DNA of 64,000 bases from Hymenobacter sediminis (GCF_003231285.1 NZ_QKNS01000005.1:310001-374000), one strand, 5' to 3'. Shown: positions 9,533 through 19,296, numbered from the stretch's first letter. Notes: generated from the sequence alone by a model not told the origin. Translations and numbers: made by a program.

Positions 9533-10183
9533 ATGAAAAAGCACCTTCTCTCTTTGCTGGCCGCTACCACGCTGCTGGCTTCCTGCTCCGACCTGAAAAA
9601 ACCAGAGGAAAAAGACCAGCCCCAGGAAGCTACTGCCGATACTGCCGTGGTGTACCGCGACGGTCAGACCGCCGGTGATGCCGCTGGCTCTGCTGCCGAT
9701 GCAGCCGGTAATGCTGCCAACAAAGCCGGCAATGCCGTTGGCAACGCCTGGGATATGACCAAAGCCAAGCTAGCCGATATCAAGCTGGAAGAAATTGACC
9801 TGCCCGAAATCAATGTGCGCAGCGACGACCAGTACAACGTGTATGGCCTGGAAGAAAAAGTGCTTTTCGATACCGATAAAGCCGTAATCAAGCCAACTGC
9901 TACCCGTGCGCTGTCTGAAATCAGTGCCTCTATTGCCCGTCGTTACCGTGGCAAAGACATTCAGGTAATGGGCTTCGCCGACTCGCGTGGCGATAAGAAC
10001 TACAACCGGGAGCTAAGCGCCCAGCGGGCCGCCGCCGTGCGCGACTGGTTGGTGAACAATGGACAGGTAGCAGCCGACAAGGTCAGCTTGGAGCCCATGG
10101 GCGAATCAGCCCCAGTTGCCTCTAACGCTACGGCTGCTGGTCGCCAGGAAAATCGTCGCGTAGAAATTGCTGTGCGCAAATAG
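9533..10183 (+). CDS. OmpA family lipoprotein
   Basis: A 216-residue outer-membrane lipoprotein. A basic N-terminus and hydrophobic stretch end in the lipobox LLASC (Cys18). An Ala/Gly/Asn-rich low-complexity linker follows (about residues 45-80, repeats such as AGNAANKAGNAVGNA), then an OmpA C-terminal peptidoglycan-binding domain from about residue 108. The NRELSAQRAAAVRDWL helix and the final NRRVEIAV strand are the family hallmarks. The role is probably to tether the outer membrane to peptidoglycan. It is monocistronic, ending in a strong hairpin at 10221. A near-consensus TAGCCTTTG box lies about 36 bases before the ATG but has one base too many. Confidence 0.9.
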   Translation: MKKHLLSLLAATTLLASCSDLKKPEEKDQPQEATADTAVVYRDGQTAGDAAGSAADAAGNAANKAGNAVGNAWDMTKAKLADIKLEEIDLPEINVRSDDQYNVYGLEEKVLFDTDKAVIKPTATRALSEISASIARRYRGKDIQVMGFADSRGDKNYNRELSAQRAAAVRDWLVNNGQVAADKVSLEPMGESAPVASNATAAGRQENRRVEIAVRK

Positions 10184-10220
10184 AATTACGAATTCAGACA
10201 GATTTCTCGAATCTGTTAGA

Positions 10221-10260
10221 AAACAAAAAAGGCTTGCCATCTAGCAAGCCTTTTTTGTTT
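10221..10260. terminator. Bidirectional intrinsic terminator
   Basis: A perfect 17-bp stem (10221-10237 with 10244-10260) and 6-nt loop. A-rich and T-rich ends give a T-run on either strand. It lies between the convergent OmpA lipoprotein gene and the surface protein gene ending at 10315. Confidence 0.9.
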
Positions 10261-10314
10261 GGATAGGGTAGGAAAGCAACTTTAAAAGCCGTGCAATCCT
10301 TCTAAATCCGTGAT

Positions 10315-11217
10315 TTAGTCTTTGATCTGGTCTACTTCGGCCCGGATCATGGCATTGTAGCGCATGCCATTGTTGGCGAGTGTAATCAGGCTCCAGCCAC
10401 GGCCGATGGTGTAGTTCCAGGTACGGCTTTCCTTAAATTCGAAGGTAGGACGCAAGATCTGACCGTAAGGAGTATAGTTATCCATGAAGTTCGTGGTGTA
10501 GAACTTGTCACCGCTCACGATCCACTCCATGGCCACGAAGAAACCTTCTACCGGTGCTTCAATGTTATACTGGGTCAAATCGATAGTGTACCACTCGCCG
10601 CCTTTAGGAGCCGATACCACGATGTTTTCGGTCAGTAGGTCGGTGTTGGGCGAGTTGTAGTTACCATCGGCTTTGTAGAGGCGCACCCGGAACGGTTCGC
10701 GCGGGAAGCCGTTTTCACCAATGTAGAAGGATACCGAGCGCACGTTGCCCAGCTTTTTACCCTTATCGTTTTTCACGAAAAAGGCGTACTGGCTGCCTGG
10801 CATACCCTGAATCATGCCTTCACCAGGGGTGTTCGACTTCGAACCCAGGTCCAGGTTCTTGATTTTAGCGCTGCTGACCACCTTTACTTCCTTCAGCTCA
10901 ATGGCGCGCTTCGGAACCTCGATGATCATGTCCTGGATTTTGATGCCTGGCTTGATCAGAACGGCTTTGTGGAAATAGCCCAGGGCAACCACTACCAGCG
11001 AATCCTGCGGATTCTTCTCGGGCATGGCAATCTGGAAATAGCCGTACTCATTGGTCAGAGCACCAGTTTGTTCTTCCTTCAGGCCGATAGAGGCGAAGGG
11101 AATCGGCTCCTTAGTCTTTTCATCGACGACGCGGCCCGAGATTTTGTTCTCCTGAGCAAAGCTCAGTGCCGGAAGAAGCAAAGCAAAGAAGAGAAGAGAA
11201 AGTACGCGTTGAAGCAT
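10315..11217 (-). CDS. Secreted protein with carboxypeptidase-regulatory-like domain
   Basis: 300 residues with a clear signal peptide (basic start, hydrophobic core, cleavage near ALSFAQ/EN). It continues straight into a carboxypeptidase-regulatory-like beta-sandwich: ISGRVVDEKTKEPIPFASI, then a TNEYGYFQI segment. This domain is usually found at the start of TonB-dependent receptors in Bacteroidota, but here no barrel follows. The remaining 180 residues look like extracellular beta structure with aromatic-rich repeats. It is therefore probably a cell-surface or periplasmic binding/adhesion protein of unknown ligand. It is a single gene, and the hairpin at 10221 serves as its terminator. Confidence 0.75.
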   Translation of the reverse strand: MLQRVLSLLFFALLLPALSFAQENKISGRVVDEKTKEPIPFASIGLKEEQTGALTNEYGYFQIAMPEKNPQDSLVVVALGYFHKAVLIKPGIKIQDMIIEVPKRAIELKEVKVVSSAKIKNLDLGSKSNTPGEGMIQGMPGSQYAFFVKNDKGKKLGNVRSVSFYIGENGFPREPFRVRLYKADGNYNSPNTDLLTENIVVSAPKGGEWYTIDLTQYNIEAPVEGFFVAMEWIVSGDKFYTTNFMDNYTPYGQILRPTFEFKESRTWNYTIGRGWSLITLANNGMRYNAMIRAEVDQIKD

Positions 11218-11385
11218 ATGCAGACAGTATATGATATCCCAAAATTACAATGAATCCGGGCACTAAATGCAAGTGTTCTGAGAATATTTATACCAATGCA
11301 ATTTGTCTTCGGAATAATTACAAATCAGGCGGTTATGGCTCAGTAACTGAACCCTGGAAATGCAAGCTTCTATAAAAACCTGATT

Positions 11386-11416
11386 TTGGCCGAAACCTAA
11401 AAGGGTGGTACCTTTG
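11386..11416 (+). promoter_or_regulatory. Promoter of feoAB (TTG-N20-TACCTTTG)
   Basis: TTG at 11386-11388 (inside TTTTG) and TACCTTTG at 11409-11416 are 20 nt apart, fitting the Bacteroidota vegetative promoter. The -7 box overlaps the upstream in-frame GTG at 11405, so translation must start downstream, most likely at GTG 11444. Confidence 0.72.
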
Positions 11417-11443
11417 TTTGAAGTAAGTCTAAATAAACCACCT

Positions 11444-11710
11444 GTGTCGAAGCGCTCATCCCTTGCCCCGTCGCCGACCACGCCCCGTAGCGTGAAAGAC
11501 CTCCAGTTAGGGGAGAGCGGCACTATCTGCTGCCTGAAAGATCCTGAAATGGCGCTGAAGCTCCTGGAAATGGGGTGCATTCCGGGTACACAGGTGCGGC
11601 TCAATAGCCGGGCTCCTCTGGGGTGCCCCATCACAGTGGTGGTAGGCGACATGGCCGATTACACCTTATCGTTGCGCGTAAGTGAAGCCGCAACTATTCT
11701 TCTGAAATAA
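11444..11710 (+). CDS. feoA: FeoA family protein of the ferrous iron transporter
   Basis: A small SH3-like cytoplasmic protein of 88 residues with the FeoA pattern: SVKDLQLGESGTI, then ALKLLEMGCIPGTQVRL, and a C-terminal strand of the LSLRVSEAATILL type. FeoA assists the FeoB Fe(II) transporter. It lies 9 bases upstream of feoB in one operon. The GTG at 11444 was chosen because the promoter's -7 element covers the only earlier start (11405). No Fur box was recognised by eye. Confidence 0.9.
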   Translation: MSKRSSLAPSPTTPRSVKDLQLGESGTICCLKDPEMALKLLEMGCIPGTQVRLNSRAPLGCPITVVVGDMADYTLSLRVSEAATILLK

Positions 11711-11719
11711 CCTGAGTAC

Positions 11720-13903
11720 ATGGTAGGCGGGCAATTACTTTCTGGCCGGGCCGGCGTAGGGGTATCAGCAGCCCAACTGGAAAGTAGCGCTCTGCGTCAT
11801 CCGGGGCCGCTGACACGCATTGCGCTGGTTGGCAACCCCAACTCCGGAAAATCTTCGCTGTTCAATCAGCTTACTGGCCTCAACCAGAAGGTAGGAAACT
11901 TTCCGGGCGTAACGGTAGACCGTAAAACCGGAATCAGCCAACTCACGCCTCATCACCGGGCCGAGATTATTGACTTGCCCGGTACTTACTCGCTCTACCC
12001 CAAGAGCCTGGATGAAAAGGTGATTACGGACCTGTTCTACGACCAGAGCAGCCCTCAGTACCCCGACTTTGTGGTAGTGACCGCCGACGCCAGCAACCTG
12101 CGTCGGAATCTACTGCTGTTCAGTCAACTAGCGGATATGGGATTGCCAGCCGTGTTGGCGTTGAATATGATGGACGTAGCCGAGCAGCACGGAGTCAAGA
12201 TTGACGTGTCCGCACTGCAGGAAGAGCTGGGTGTCCCTATCATTCCGATGAATGCCCGTAAGGGAGTAGGCATCACTGCCCTCAAGATTGTGATGGCGCA
12301 GACGCTGGATGCGCCTGCCACCCGCTTTTATGTGCCCGATGAAGAGCTGCTGCCTATGATTCGGCAGATCCGCTACTACTTCAACCTGCACAACGACTAT
12401 CTGGCCCTGCATTATGCGCACCAGTACCGTCACATCGGCTTTCTGAGTTCCGACGACCGGGCGTATATCCAGGAGCTGACGGAAAAGTACGGCTTTGAGC
12501 CTACCGCCCGGCAGGCCCAGGAGACCATTGACCGTTACGCCCGCATCAACGAGATTCTGCTCAACTGTGTGTCAGTGACGCGCACGGAGAAGAACGAGCC
12601 CTATAGCAACCGCCTTGACCGGGTGCTGACCCATAAGGTATGGGGCTACCTGATTTTCCTGGCTGTGTTGTTTCTGCTGTTTCAGGCCGTGTTTGAGCTA
12701 GCCAGCTACCCCATGGAGCTGATTGACTCTGGGGTGGCCTGGATTAACGGGACAATTCAAGAGCATTTCAACGGGCCACTGATTGACCTCCTGACAGAAG
12801 GAATTCTGGCAGGCCTGGGCGGGGTGCTGATTTTTATCCCGCAGATTGCCCTGTTGTTCGCCTTCATTGCTGTGCTGGAGGAAACCGGCTACATGGCCCG
12901 CGTCACGTTCATGATGGACCGCATCATGCGCAAGTTTGGGCTGAACGGCAAAAGCGTAGTGCCCCTGATTTCGGGTATGGCCTGCGCCGTGCCAGCCATC
13001 ATGAGCGCGCGCACTATCGAAAACCGCAAAGACCGGCTCATTACCATCTTCGTGACGCCGCTCATGTCGTGCTCGGCGCGCATTCCGGTGTATACAGTGC
13101 TGATTGGGCTGGTAGTGCCTGACCAAACGGTGCTAGGAATTTTCAACCTGCGCGGGGTGGCTCTGATGGGCTTGTACTTGCTCGGTTTTGTGTCGGCAGT
13201 GGGTTCCGCGTGGGCCATGAAGCTGCTGATGCGCACCAAAGATCGGAGCTACTTCATTATGGAGTTTCCGGTGTACCGGTGGCCCCGCTGGAAAAACGTG
13301 GGCATCACCATCGTCGAGAAGGTGAAGGCGTTCGTGTTCCAGGCTGGCAAGGTTATCATGGCTATTTCCGTGATATTGTGGGTGTTAGCTTCCTATGGTC
13401 CGGGTTCCGCTATGGAGCAGGCCGAAACGCAGGCCCGCGCCGAGGCTACTGCTCAATCCCTACCCCCCGCAGAGGTCGAAAGCCGCGTAGCCTCCGAGAA
13501 GCTGGAAAGCTCATATGCCGGCCACTTCGGCCACTTTATCGAGCCGGCCATCCGCCCACTAGGCTTCGACTGGAAAATCGGCATTTCCTTGCTTACTTCC
13601 TTTGCTGCCCGTGAGGTGTTCGTGGGTACCATCAGCACAATTTATAGCGTTGGGCAGGATGCTACAGAGCTCACCGTGCAGCAGAAACTGGCCGCCGAAA
13701 AGGATGACAGCGGGCAGCCGTTCTTCACGCCTGCGCGGGCCTTCTCGCTATTGGTGTTTTACGTATTTGCCATGCAGTGCATGAGCACACTGGCTGCTAC
13801 CTACCGCGAAACCAAGGGCTGGAAATGGCCTCTGCTCCAGATGTTCTATATGACGGGGCTGGCCTACGTCTCCTCCCTGCTGGTGTATCAACTGCTAAAG
13901 TAA
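11720..13903 (+). CDS. feoB: Ferrous iron transport protein B
   Basis: 727 residues: an N-terminal G domain followed by the membrane transport domain. G1 is GNPNSGKS (residues 38-45), the switch/G3 region holds DLPGTYSL, and G4 is NMMD. The membrane part starts near residue 305 and contains the two gate repeats, including the conserved MACAVPAIMSARTIENRKDR and SCSARIPVY segments. FeoB imports Fe(II) across the inner membrane. There is no FeoC. The gene ends 9 bases before a 23-bp perfect hairpin. Length and motifs are all normal, so the call is firm. Confidence 0.97.
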   Translation: MVGGQLLSGRAGVGVSAAQLESSALRHPGPLTRIALVGNPNSGKSSLFNQLTGLNQKVGNFPGVTVDRKTGISQLTPHHRAEIIDLPGTYSLYPKSLDEKVITDLFYDQSSPQYPDFVVVTADASNLRRNLLLFSQLADMGLPAVLALNMMDVAEQHGVKIDVSALQEELGVPIIPMNARKGVGITALKIVMAQTLDAPATRFYVPDEELLPMIRQIRYYFNLHNDYLALHYAHQYRHIGFLSSDDRAYIQELTEKYGFEPTARQAQETIDRYARINEILLNCVSVTRTEKNEPYSNRLDRVLTHKVWGYLIFLAVLFLLFQAVFELASYPMELIDSGVAWINGTIQEHFNGPLIDLLTEGILAGLGGVLIFIPQIALLFAFIAVLEETGYMARVTFMMDRIMRKFGLNGKSVVPLISGMACAVPAIMSARTIENRKDRLITIFVTPLMSCSARIPVYTVLIGLVVPDQTVLGIFNLRGVALMGLYLLGFVSAVGSAWAMKLLMRTKDRSYFIMEFPVYRWPRWKNVGITIVEKVKAFVFQAGKVIMAISVILWVLASYGPGSAMEQAETQARAEATAQSLPPAEVESRVASEKLESSYAGHFGHFIEPAIRPLGFDWKIGISLLTSFAAREVFVGTISTIYSVGQDATELTVQQKLAAEKDDSGQPFFTPARAFSLLVFYVFAMQCMSTLAATYRETKGWKWPLLQMFYMTGLAYVSSLLVYQLLK

Positions 13904-13912
13904 GATTTGCCT

Positions 13913-13961
13913 ATAACGTCAACGGCCTGCTGAACTCAGTTCAGCAGGCCGTTGACGTTAT
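13913..13961. terminator. 23-bp perfect hairpin between convergent genes
   Basis: The arms at 13913-13935 and 13939-13961 are perfectly complementary around a TCA loop. There is no T-run, so it is not a textbook intrinsic terminator. Its place between the convergent feoB and methylase stop codons suggests two-way termination or 3' end protection. Confidence 0.7.
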
Positions 13962-13968
13962 GGTTGGC

Positions 13969-14700
13969 TTAGTGTCCAATCAGGAAAACGGCGGGCTGCT
14001 TATGAATGTCCGGCAGCCCGGCTTTCTTCCAGCCTGCTACGGTATCCGTGCGCACAAACTCGTTTTCGGCGGTAAGGCTGGCGGCTATGCATAGCCGAGT
14101 GCCAGAATGCAGAGTCTGGAGTAGGTCTTCCAGTAGTGGCAGGTTGCGGTAGGGTGTCTCGATGAACAGTTGAGTTTGGTGCTGCTGCAGGGCCTGTTGC
14201 TCCAGCTTCTTGAGGGTAGCCACCCGCTTGGCCCGCTCGATGGGCAGGTAACCGTGGAAGGCAAAGCTCTGCCCGTTCATGCCGGAGGCCATCAGGGCCA
14301 GCAGCAACGACGACGGTCCTACCAGCGGCACCACCCGAATACCCAGCTGGTGGGCCCGTCGGGCCAACTCCGCACCCGGATCGGCAATGCCAGGGCAGCC
14401 GGCCTCGGAAATAACGCCGGCGTTCTGGCCAGCTGCTACCGGGGCCAGCGCTGCCTGAATTTGAGCTTCGGTGCTGTCTTTGTCGATGACGCTGATGCGC
14501 AGCTCCTCAATTATCTGCTGCGGAGCTACACTCTTAATGAAGCGCCGCGCCGTGCGGGCATTTTCCACCAAAAAGTACGATAAACCCGCTACCTGAGCGG
14601 CCACCTGAGGGGGTAGCACCTGGGCAGCGGTGTCCTCGGCTAATACGGTAGGAATAAGGTAGAGTATGCCTTTCAAAATAGGGGGCGGCTTACTGTTCAA
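13969..14700 (-). CDS. RsmI-like tetrapyrrole-methylase-fold SAM methyltransferase
   Basis: 243 residues of the tetrapyrrole methylase fold. The N-terminus GILYLIPTVL, the EAGCPGIADPGAEL loop and the GPSSLLLALMASG segment fit the RsmI branch, which 2'-O-methylates C1402 of 16S rRNA. It is shorter than standard RsmI (about 280 residues) and lacks the usual small C-terminal domain. The N-terminal GTxxGN signature is also altered (IPTVLAED). It is therefore probably one of the short RsmI relatives common in Bacteroidota, and the RNA target is not certain. The start overlaps the end of the upstream hydrolase gene by 11 bases, implying translational coupling. Confidence 0.8.
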   Translation of the reverse strand: MNSKPPPILKGILYLIPTVLAEDTAAQVLPPQVAAQVAGLSYFLVENARTARRFIKSVAPQQIIEELRISVIDKDSTEAQIQAALAPVAAGQNAGVISEAGCPGIADPGAELARRAHQLGIRVVPLVGPSSLLLALMASGMNGQSFAFHGYLPIERAKRVATLKKLEQQALQQHQTQLFIETPYRNLPLLEDLLQTLHSGTRLCIAASLTAENEFVRTDTVAGWKKAGLPDIHKQPAVFLIGH

Positions 14701-15469
14701 TAAATGCCTTCACCAGCCCAAATACTTCCTCCGGCTTTTCGGCGTGTACCCAGTGGCCCGCGTCCGCTACGGTTTCTACCTGCGAGTTCGGGAACAGGGT
14801 AGGGATGCCGTAGAGCTTGTCTTCGGTAGTAACGTAGTCCGATTTGCCGCCCCGAATAAACAGGGTAGGTTTAAGGAACGGCTGCTCAGCACTGATTTCT
14901 GCCCCGATGTCCTCCATTTCGGCAGTCAGAACCGCTAGGTTGGGGCGCCAGGCAAAGGAGTTGTCGTCGCGGCGGTACAGGTTTTTGAGTAGAAACTGAC
15001 GCACATCTACTTGCCGAATGTACTGAGCCAGGGCGTCGTCGGCCTGCTGACGGTTTTCTAATGCAGCCAGTGGCACGGCATTCAGGCCGGCAACAATTTC
15101 GTCTTGGTGGCGCATGTCGGAAAAGCGCGGGGCAATGTCCACCACAACAAGTTTACCCAAGCGTTGGGGGTAATCAAGGGCGAAGCGCATGGCTACTTTG
15201 CCGCCCATGCTATGGCCCATCAAAGTTGTATCGGGCCCAAGCTGGAGCTGATCGAACAGACCGAGCACATCTTGGCTCATGAGGGCGTAAGTATGCTCCG
15301 GAGCGTGGGGCGAGCGGCCATGGTTGCGTAAATCCACCACAATAACCCGATGACCGGCCCCAGCCCACCGGCGGGCCAGCGTCTGCCAGTTGTCGAGGGT
15401 GCCGAACAGGCCGTGCAGAATAACCAGTGGGGAGCCCTGCCCCATTTCGCGGAAGTGAAGTTGCAGCAT
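14690..15469 (-). CDS. Alpha/beta hydrolase (YbfF-like esterase)
   Basis: 259 residues with all alpha/beta hydrolase landmarks: oxyanion loop LHGLFGTLDNW, nucleophile elbow GHSMGGK (Ser), and the terminal histidine in ADAGHWVHAEKP. DLRNHGRSP after strand 4 is characteristic of the YbfF/ABHD11 esterase group, which cleaves short acyl esters or acyl-CoA thioesters in vitro. It is cytoplasmic, as no signal peptide is seen. It is the first gene of a two-gene operon with the RsmI-like methylase, and the stop/start overlap is clear. Natural substrate is unknown. Confidence 0.85.
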   Translation of the reverse strand: MLQLHFREMGQGSPLVILHGLFGTLDNWQTLARRWAGAGHRVIVVDLRNHGRSPHAPEHTYALMSQDVLGLFDQLQLGPDTTLMGHSMGGKVAMRFALDYPQRLGKLVVVDIAPRFSDMRHQDEIVAGLNAVPLAALENRQQADDALAQYIRQVDVRQFLLKNLYRRDDNSFAWRPNLAVLTAEMEDIGAEISAEQPFLKPTLFIRGGKSDYVTTEDKLYGIPTLFPNSQVETVADAGHWVHAEKPEEVFGLVKAFIEQ

Positions 15470-15518
15470 AACCCTGCAAAGATGCGGACTTTGGCTTTAG
15501 CAGAAACCTTCCAGAGGT

Positions 15519-17420
15519 TTAGGCCCGGGCAGCAGGTAGTGTAATGGCTACCGTAGTGCCTTGGCCTAGTCCGCTTTTAATATCGAGGCTACCCCCCTGG
15601 CGCTGCACAAAGGCCCGGCACAGCAGCAGCCCTAGGCCCGTGCCAGAGCGTGGGCCACGCCGTGTAGAAGTATTGGGGCCAGCATCAGTGAGCAAGGCAG
15701 TTACCTGACTGGCCTCCATGCCTGTGCCTGTGTCCGTAACACTCAGGCGTACCCCTGATCCTGACAACGCCTCCGCGGCCAGCCGAATAGTGCCGTTGGC
15801 TGGGGTGAACTTTAGGGCGTTGCCGACTAAGTTGCGCAGTACCGTCTGGGTCATGTGGGCATCAGCCCATACTGCTAATTCCTCTGAAGCGTCAAGCTCC
15901 AGCGTTATCTGTTTGGCCTCTGCGGTGTTGGCGTACAGCTGTATGGTTTGACTGAGTAGAGACTCCACCGACAAACGTTCCGGGCGAAAGGCTAACTCGC
16001 CGCTTTGGTTGACGGCCCAGTTTAGGAGGTTGTCGAGTAGGTGGTTGAGCTGATGGGCGGACTGCCGGACCAAGTTGGGCAAACGGCGTAGGCCCTGTTC
16101 GTCGCCTTGCTTGAGGTAGAAATCAATCAGCTCGGTAACGCCCGCGAACGAGGTAACGGGTCCCCGCAGGTCGTGAGCCACAATAGCATACAGCCGGTCT
16201 TTTGATTCTGCCACTTGGCGCAGCTCCTTGGTGGCTTCTTCCAGAAAACGATGGTTGATAGCCAGAGCCGCTTGGCTGCGGCGAAGCTTCACATAGAATA
16301 ACCCTACCCCACCCAAGCCCAGCAAGAGTGCCGCAATAGCTACCCACAAGGCCCGGTTGCGCTGCTGGGAGCTCTTACTTCGTTCTGTCAACTGCCGGAT
16401 CTGGCTTTCCTTTTCGGCCGTTTCATAACGGGTTTGCAGGGCCGTGAGGGTCTGCACGCGGGAGCGGCTGTTCAGGCTGTCATTCAGGTCGCGGAAGCGG
16501 TTTTGCCAGTCGAAGGCCGTTTCAAACTGGCGCCGACTGGCATTTATCTCCGCCATCAGATGGTAGGCATCCAATACACGCTCCTGGTAATTAATGCGCC
16601 GGGCCAACTGCAGCGCCTTGGTAGTAAGTTCTTCTGCTTCTTCCAGATTGCCCCTCAGGAGCAGCACGGTGGCAAGAAGCTCCAAGTGCCCAGCTTCAAA
16701 GCGGTGATTTTGGAGCGACTCAACTATCGTTACGGCCTGCCGCATCAACCCTTCGGCAGTTTCCAGTTGGTCCATCTGCATATAGAAGGACCCCAGATCG
16801 GCTAGGTACAGCGATTCGCCAGCCCGGTCGCCGGTGCGGCGGGCTAGCTGCAGCGCCCGGCGCGTGAAAACCAAGCCTTCAGGCCGACGGCGCAGGTAGA
16901 AGTATAGGTTGCCCAGGTTGCCAAACAGCATAATCTGGGTACGTACGCGCACCCGTGGCTGGTAGGCCAGCTTCAGGGCGCGGCGGTAGTTGCGCAGGGC
17001 TGCTGCCGTATCGTTGCGCTCGTGGTATACGCCGCCCATGCCAGCATAGCTGCGCACAATGCCATCTGGGTCATTGAGCTGGCGAGCCAGTTGTAAGGCC
17101 TCCTGCTGAAGCTGCAGGGCATAGGGACCATCGGCGAGGTTGGCGTAACAACTCGCCAGATTCAGCAATGCCCGCAGTAGTCCTGGCTGGTATTGGAGGC
17201 CGCGGGCCAGGGCCACACTCTGCTCACCGTAGGCCAATGCCTGGGTAGGAGCATTGTCGTGCAGCTCATAGCACAAGGCGTTCAGCAGCCGCACCCTACC
17301 GGTGTCAGAGGGCTGAGTACGCAACTTGCGTAAGAGCTTGGCTTCCGGGGCTGTTTGGGCAGCTACCGTAGTACACGCAACCGCGCAGAGCAGAAAGCAG
17401 AGGAATAACAGACGCTGCAT
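15519..17420 (-). CDS. TPR-domain sensor histidine kinase
   Basis: 633 residues: a signal peptide (cleavage near VAAQ/T), a periplasmic array of about six tetratricopeptide repeats to residue 300, then a coiled segment. One membrane helix (ALWVAIAALLLGLGGVGLF) precedes the cytoplasmic kinase. The H-box is VAHDLRGPV (His about 416), the N-box is LRNLVGNALKF, and the G-boxes are DTGTGME and GTGLGL. This is a common Bacteroidota architecture. No response regulator gene lies next to it, so it is an orphan here. A TTG at 17426 is in frame, but the ATG at 17420 directly before the signal peptide is preferred. The ligand or protein partner sensed is unknown. Confidence 0.9.
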   Translation of the reverse strand: MQRLLFLCFLLCAVACTTVAAQTAPEAKLLRKLRTQPSDTGRVRLLNALCYELHDNAPTQALAYGEQSVALARGLQYQPGLLRALLNLASCYANLADGPYALQLQQEALQLARQLNDPDGIVRSYAGMGGVYHERNDTAAALRNYRRALKLAYQPRVRVRTQIMLFGNLGNLYFYLRRRPEGLVFTRRALQLARRTGDRAGESLYLADLGSFYMQMDQLETAEGLMRQAVTIVESLQNHRFEAGHLELLATVLLLRGNLEEAEELTTKALQLARRINYQERVLDAYHLMAEINASRRQFETAFDWQNRFRDLNDSLNSRSRVQTLTALQTRYETAEKESQIRQLTERSKSSQQRNRALWVAIAALLLGLGGVGLFYVKLRRSQAALAINHRFLEEATKELRQVAESKDRLYAIVAHDLRGPVTSFAGVTELIDFYLKQGDEQGLRRLPNLVRQSAHQLNHLLDNLLNWAVNQSGELAFRPERLSVESLLSQTIQLYANTAEAKQITLELDASEELAVWADAHMTQTVLRNLVGNALKFTPANGTIRLAAEALSGSGVRLSVTDTGTGMEASQVTALLTDAGPNTSTRRGPRSGTGLGLLLCRAFVQRQGGSLDIKSGLGQGTTVAITLPAARA

Positions 17421-17592
17421 CAGCAACGATAGGCAATAGGATGGCAGGAATTCCAGATAGAATTCTCGGAGGGAGCGGGACTTAGGTTCTGTAATATAGA
17501 AGAGTAGCTATAAAATATAACGTTGTGAGCAATTGAATCGGCTTAATGTTGCACTGAGAATGCTACCCTTAGTACTACTGAAAGCCTTAATG

Positions 17593-18186
17593 CTAGGCCC
17601 AGCAAAACCAGCGTTGCTTTCTCTCCAGAGGCGTATTGCGCAGAAAATCTGTTACTGGCTCCAGGTTGGTCAACAGGGAAGTGAGCGTTAACACTTCGCC
17701 GGTTTGTAGGTGCAGCTTCAGGTACGTGTAGTTGCTCCAGAAAAGCCGCTCCGATTGACAGGTAACTCGCTCCACCTTTACAAGGTCACTCTTACCGAAA
17801 GGAATTCGCACCCTGCCTTCATACACTTCTAACACATTCTGCTTGGGGTCAAAAACAAGGGTAGTATGTAGGTTGCGGGCGTAGTATTGGCTGTGCAGGA
17901 TAAAAGCTGGCAGCGAAAACCCCAACACTACTGCTGCTATGGCAACTAGTAGCACCAGCTCATAGGTAGCGAGGGTACTGAGGTAAAAAAAGGATACCAG
18001 AAACGGCATGCCTACCCCCAAGCACAGCAGCGGCCAGAACAGCAGCGCAAACTGCCGCAAAAATGTGGGCCGGTACACACGGCTTTTGCGGGTGAAAAAG
18101 TTGGTAATCACGCGTAGGCCAACGGCCATAAGCGTAACGGCCGCGGCTGCTTCCAGTAGCGGCTTTAAAAAGGGTAATATCTTCAT
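17593..18186 (-). CDS. Hypothetical membrane protein
   Basis: 197 residues that I do not recognise. Three hydrophobic segments (about residues 9-28, 46-70 and 76-100) are followed by a soluble C-terminal half. That half has alternating strands (TTLVFDPKQNVLEVYEG, YLKLHLQTGEVLTLTSL) resembling a PH-like or bPH2-type beta domain. It lies 11 bases upstream of nothing obvious and 12 bases downstream of selD, so it may be the last gene of the mnmH-selD transcript. A functional link to selenium is not supported by the sequence itself. Confidence 0.6.
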   Translation of the reverse strand: MKILPFLKPLLEAAAAVTLMAVGLRVITNFFTRKSRVYRPTFLRQFALLFWPLLCLGVGMPFLVSFFYLSTLATYELVLLVAIAAVVLGFSLPAFILHSQYYARNLHTTLVFDPKQNVLEVYEGRVRIPFGKSDLVKVERVTCQSERLFWSNYTYLKLHLQTGEVLTLTSLLTNLEPVTDFLRNTPLERKQRWFCWA

Positions 18187-18197
18187 TCAGGGCCCGC

Positions 18198-19256
18198 TTA
18201 GCGTACCAGAATCCAGGGCTCACCAGCCGTGTGCTCCCGCAGACGCCCAAAAGGCTCTAGGCTGAGGCCGTACTCGGCAAATACTGCCTGTGCAGTAGCC
18301 CGGCCAGCAGGGTCCACGCACACGAGCAGCCCACCCGACGTTTGCGGGTCGCAGAGCCATTGGCGCTGCTCCTCCGTAATCTCCCCGATCTTATGGCCGT
18401 ACGAATCCCAGTTGCGCACTGTGCCGCCCGGAATCGACCTCTGGAGACGGTATTCCTCTGCTTCCGGCAGCAACGGCACTTTGCTGAAGTCCACCTCAGC
18501 CGTGAGGTTGCTACCCTCGCACACCTCCGAAAGGTGTCCCAGCAGCCCGAAGCCCGTCACGTCGGTCATGGCGCGCACGGCCTCTATCTTGCCCAGCGGC
18601 TCGCCTATTTTGTTGAGCTGCATCATGCTTTGCGGGGCAATCTGTTCGTGCTCAGGTCGCAAAATCCCCCGTTTCTGAGCAGTGGTCAGCATGCCTACCC
18701 CCAATGGTTTGGTTAGGTACAACTCACAGCCAGCCGTAGCAGTATCATTCTGCTTAAGATTCTTGATGTCGAGCATGCCCGTTACGGCCAAACCAAAAAT
18801 CGGCTCCGGCGAGTCGATGCTATGGCCGCCAGCCAGCGGAATACCGGCCTCCGCGCAGATGCTGCGGCTACCCTCAATTACACGGCGAGCTACTTCGGGC
18901 GCCAGCTTGTCAATGGGCCAGCCCAGCACCGCAATAGCCATAACGGGCCGTCCACCCATGGCATACACGTCGGAAATGGCGTTGGCCGAAGCTATCCGCC
19001 CGAAGTCGTAGGCATCATCTACGATGGGCATGAAGAAGTCAGTGGTGCTGATGAGCGCCTGCCCGTTGCCGATGTCATACACAGCTGCATCGTCGCGGGA
19101 AGAGTTACCTACCAGTAGCTTCTCATCATGAGGCTGCGGAATACTGGTGTGCAGAATCTGATCGAGTACCTTGGGCGCAATTTTGCAGCCGCAGCCAGCA
19201 CCGTGGCTGTATTGCGTAAGACGAACTTGGGCGGTGGTTTCGGGGGCGAGAGACAT
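18198..19256 (-). CDS. selD: Selenide, water dikinase (selenophosphate synthetase)
   Basis: 352 residues of the AIR synthase-like ATP-binding fold. It makes selenophosphate from selenide and ATP. The N-terminal loop [13 protein letters not shown] has cysteine at the catalytic position (Cys22) followed by Lys25, nearly the same as the Escherichia coli enzyme, so this is the Cys rather than the Sec form. Further family segments are [20 protein letters not shown] (metal/ATP binding) and [15 protein letters not shown]. It sits 40 bases downstream of mnmH on the same strand. That pairing points to 2-selenouridine formation in tRNA as the use of the selenophosphate; no selA, selB or selC is in the window. 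Confidence 0.96.
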   Translation of the reverse strand: MSLAPETTAQVRLTQYSHGAGCGCKIAPKVLDQILHTSIPQPHDEKLLVGNSSRDDAAVYDIGNGQALISTTDFFMPIVDDAYDFGRIASANAISDVYAMGGRPVMAIAVLGWPIDKLAPEVARRVIEGSRSICAEAGIPLAGGHSIDSPEPIFGLAVTGMLDIKNLKQNDTATAGCELYLTKPLGVGMLTTAQKRGILRPEHEQIAPQSMMQLNKIGEPLGKIEAVRAMTDVTGFGLLGHLSEVCEGSNLTAEVDFSKVPLLPEAEEYRLQRSIPGGTVRNWDSYGHKIGEITEEQRQWLCDPQTSGGLLVCVDPAGRATAQAVFAEYGLSLEPFGRLREHTAGEPWILVR

Positions 19257-19296
19257 AGAAGAAGGAATACGAATGGAAGGGAAGCGGTAGGCTAGA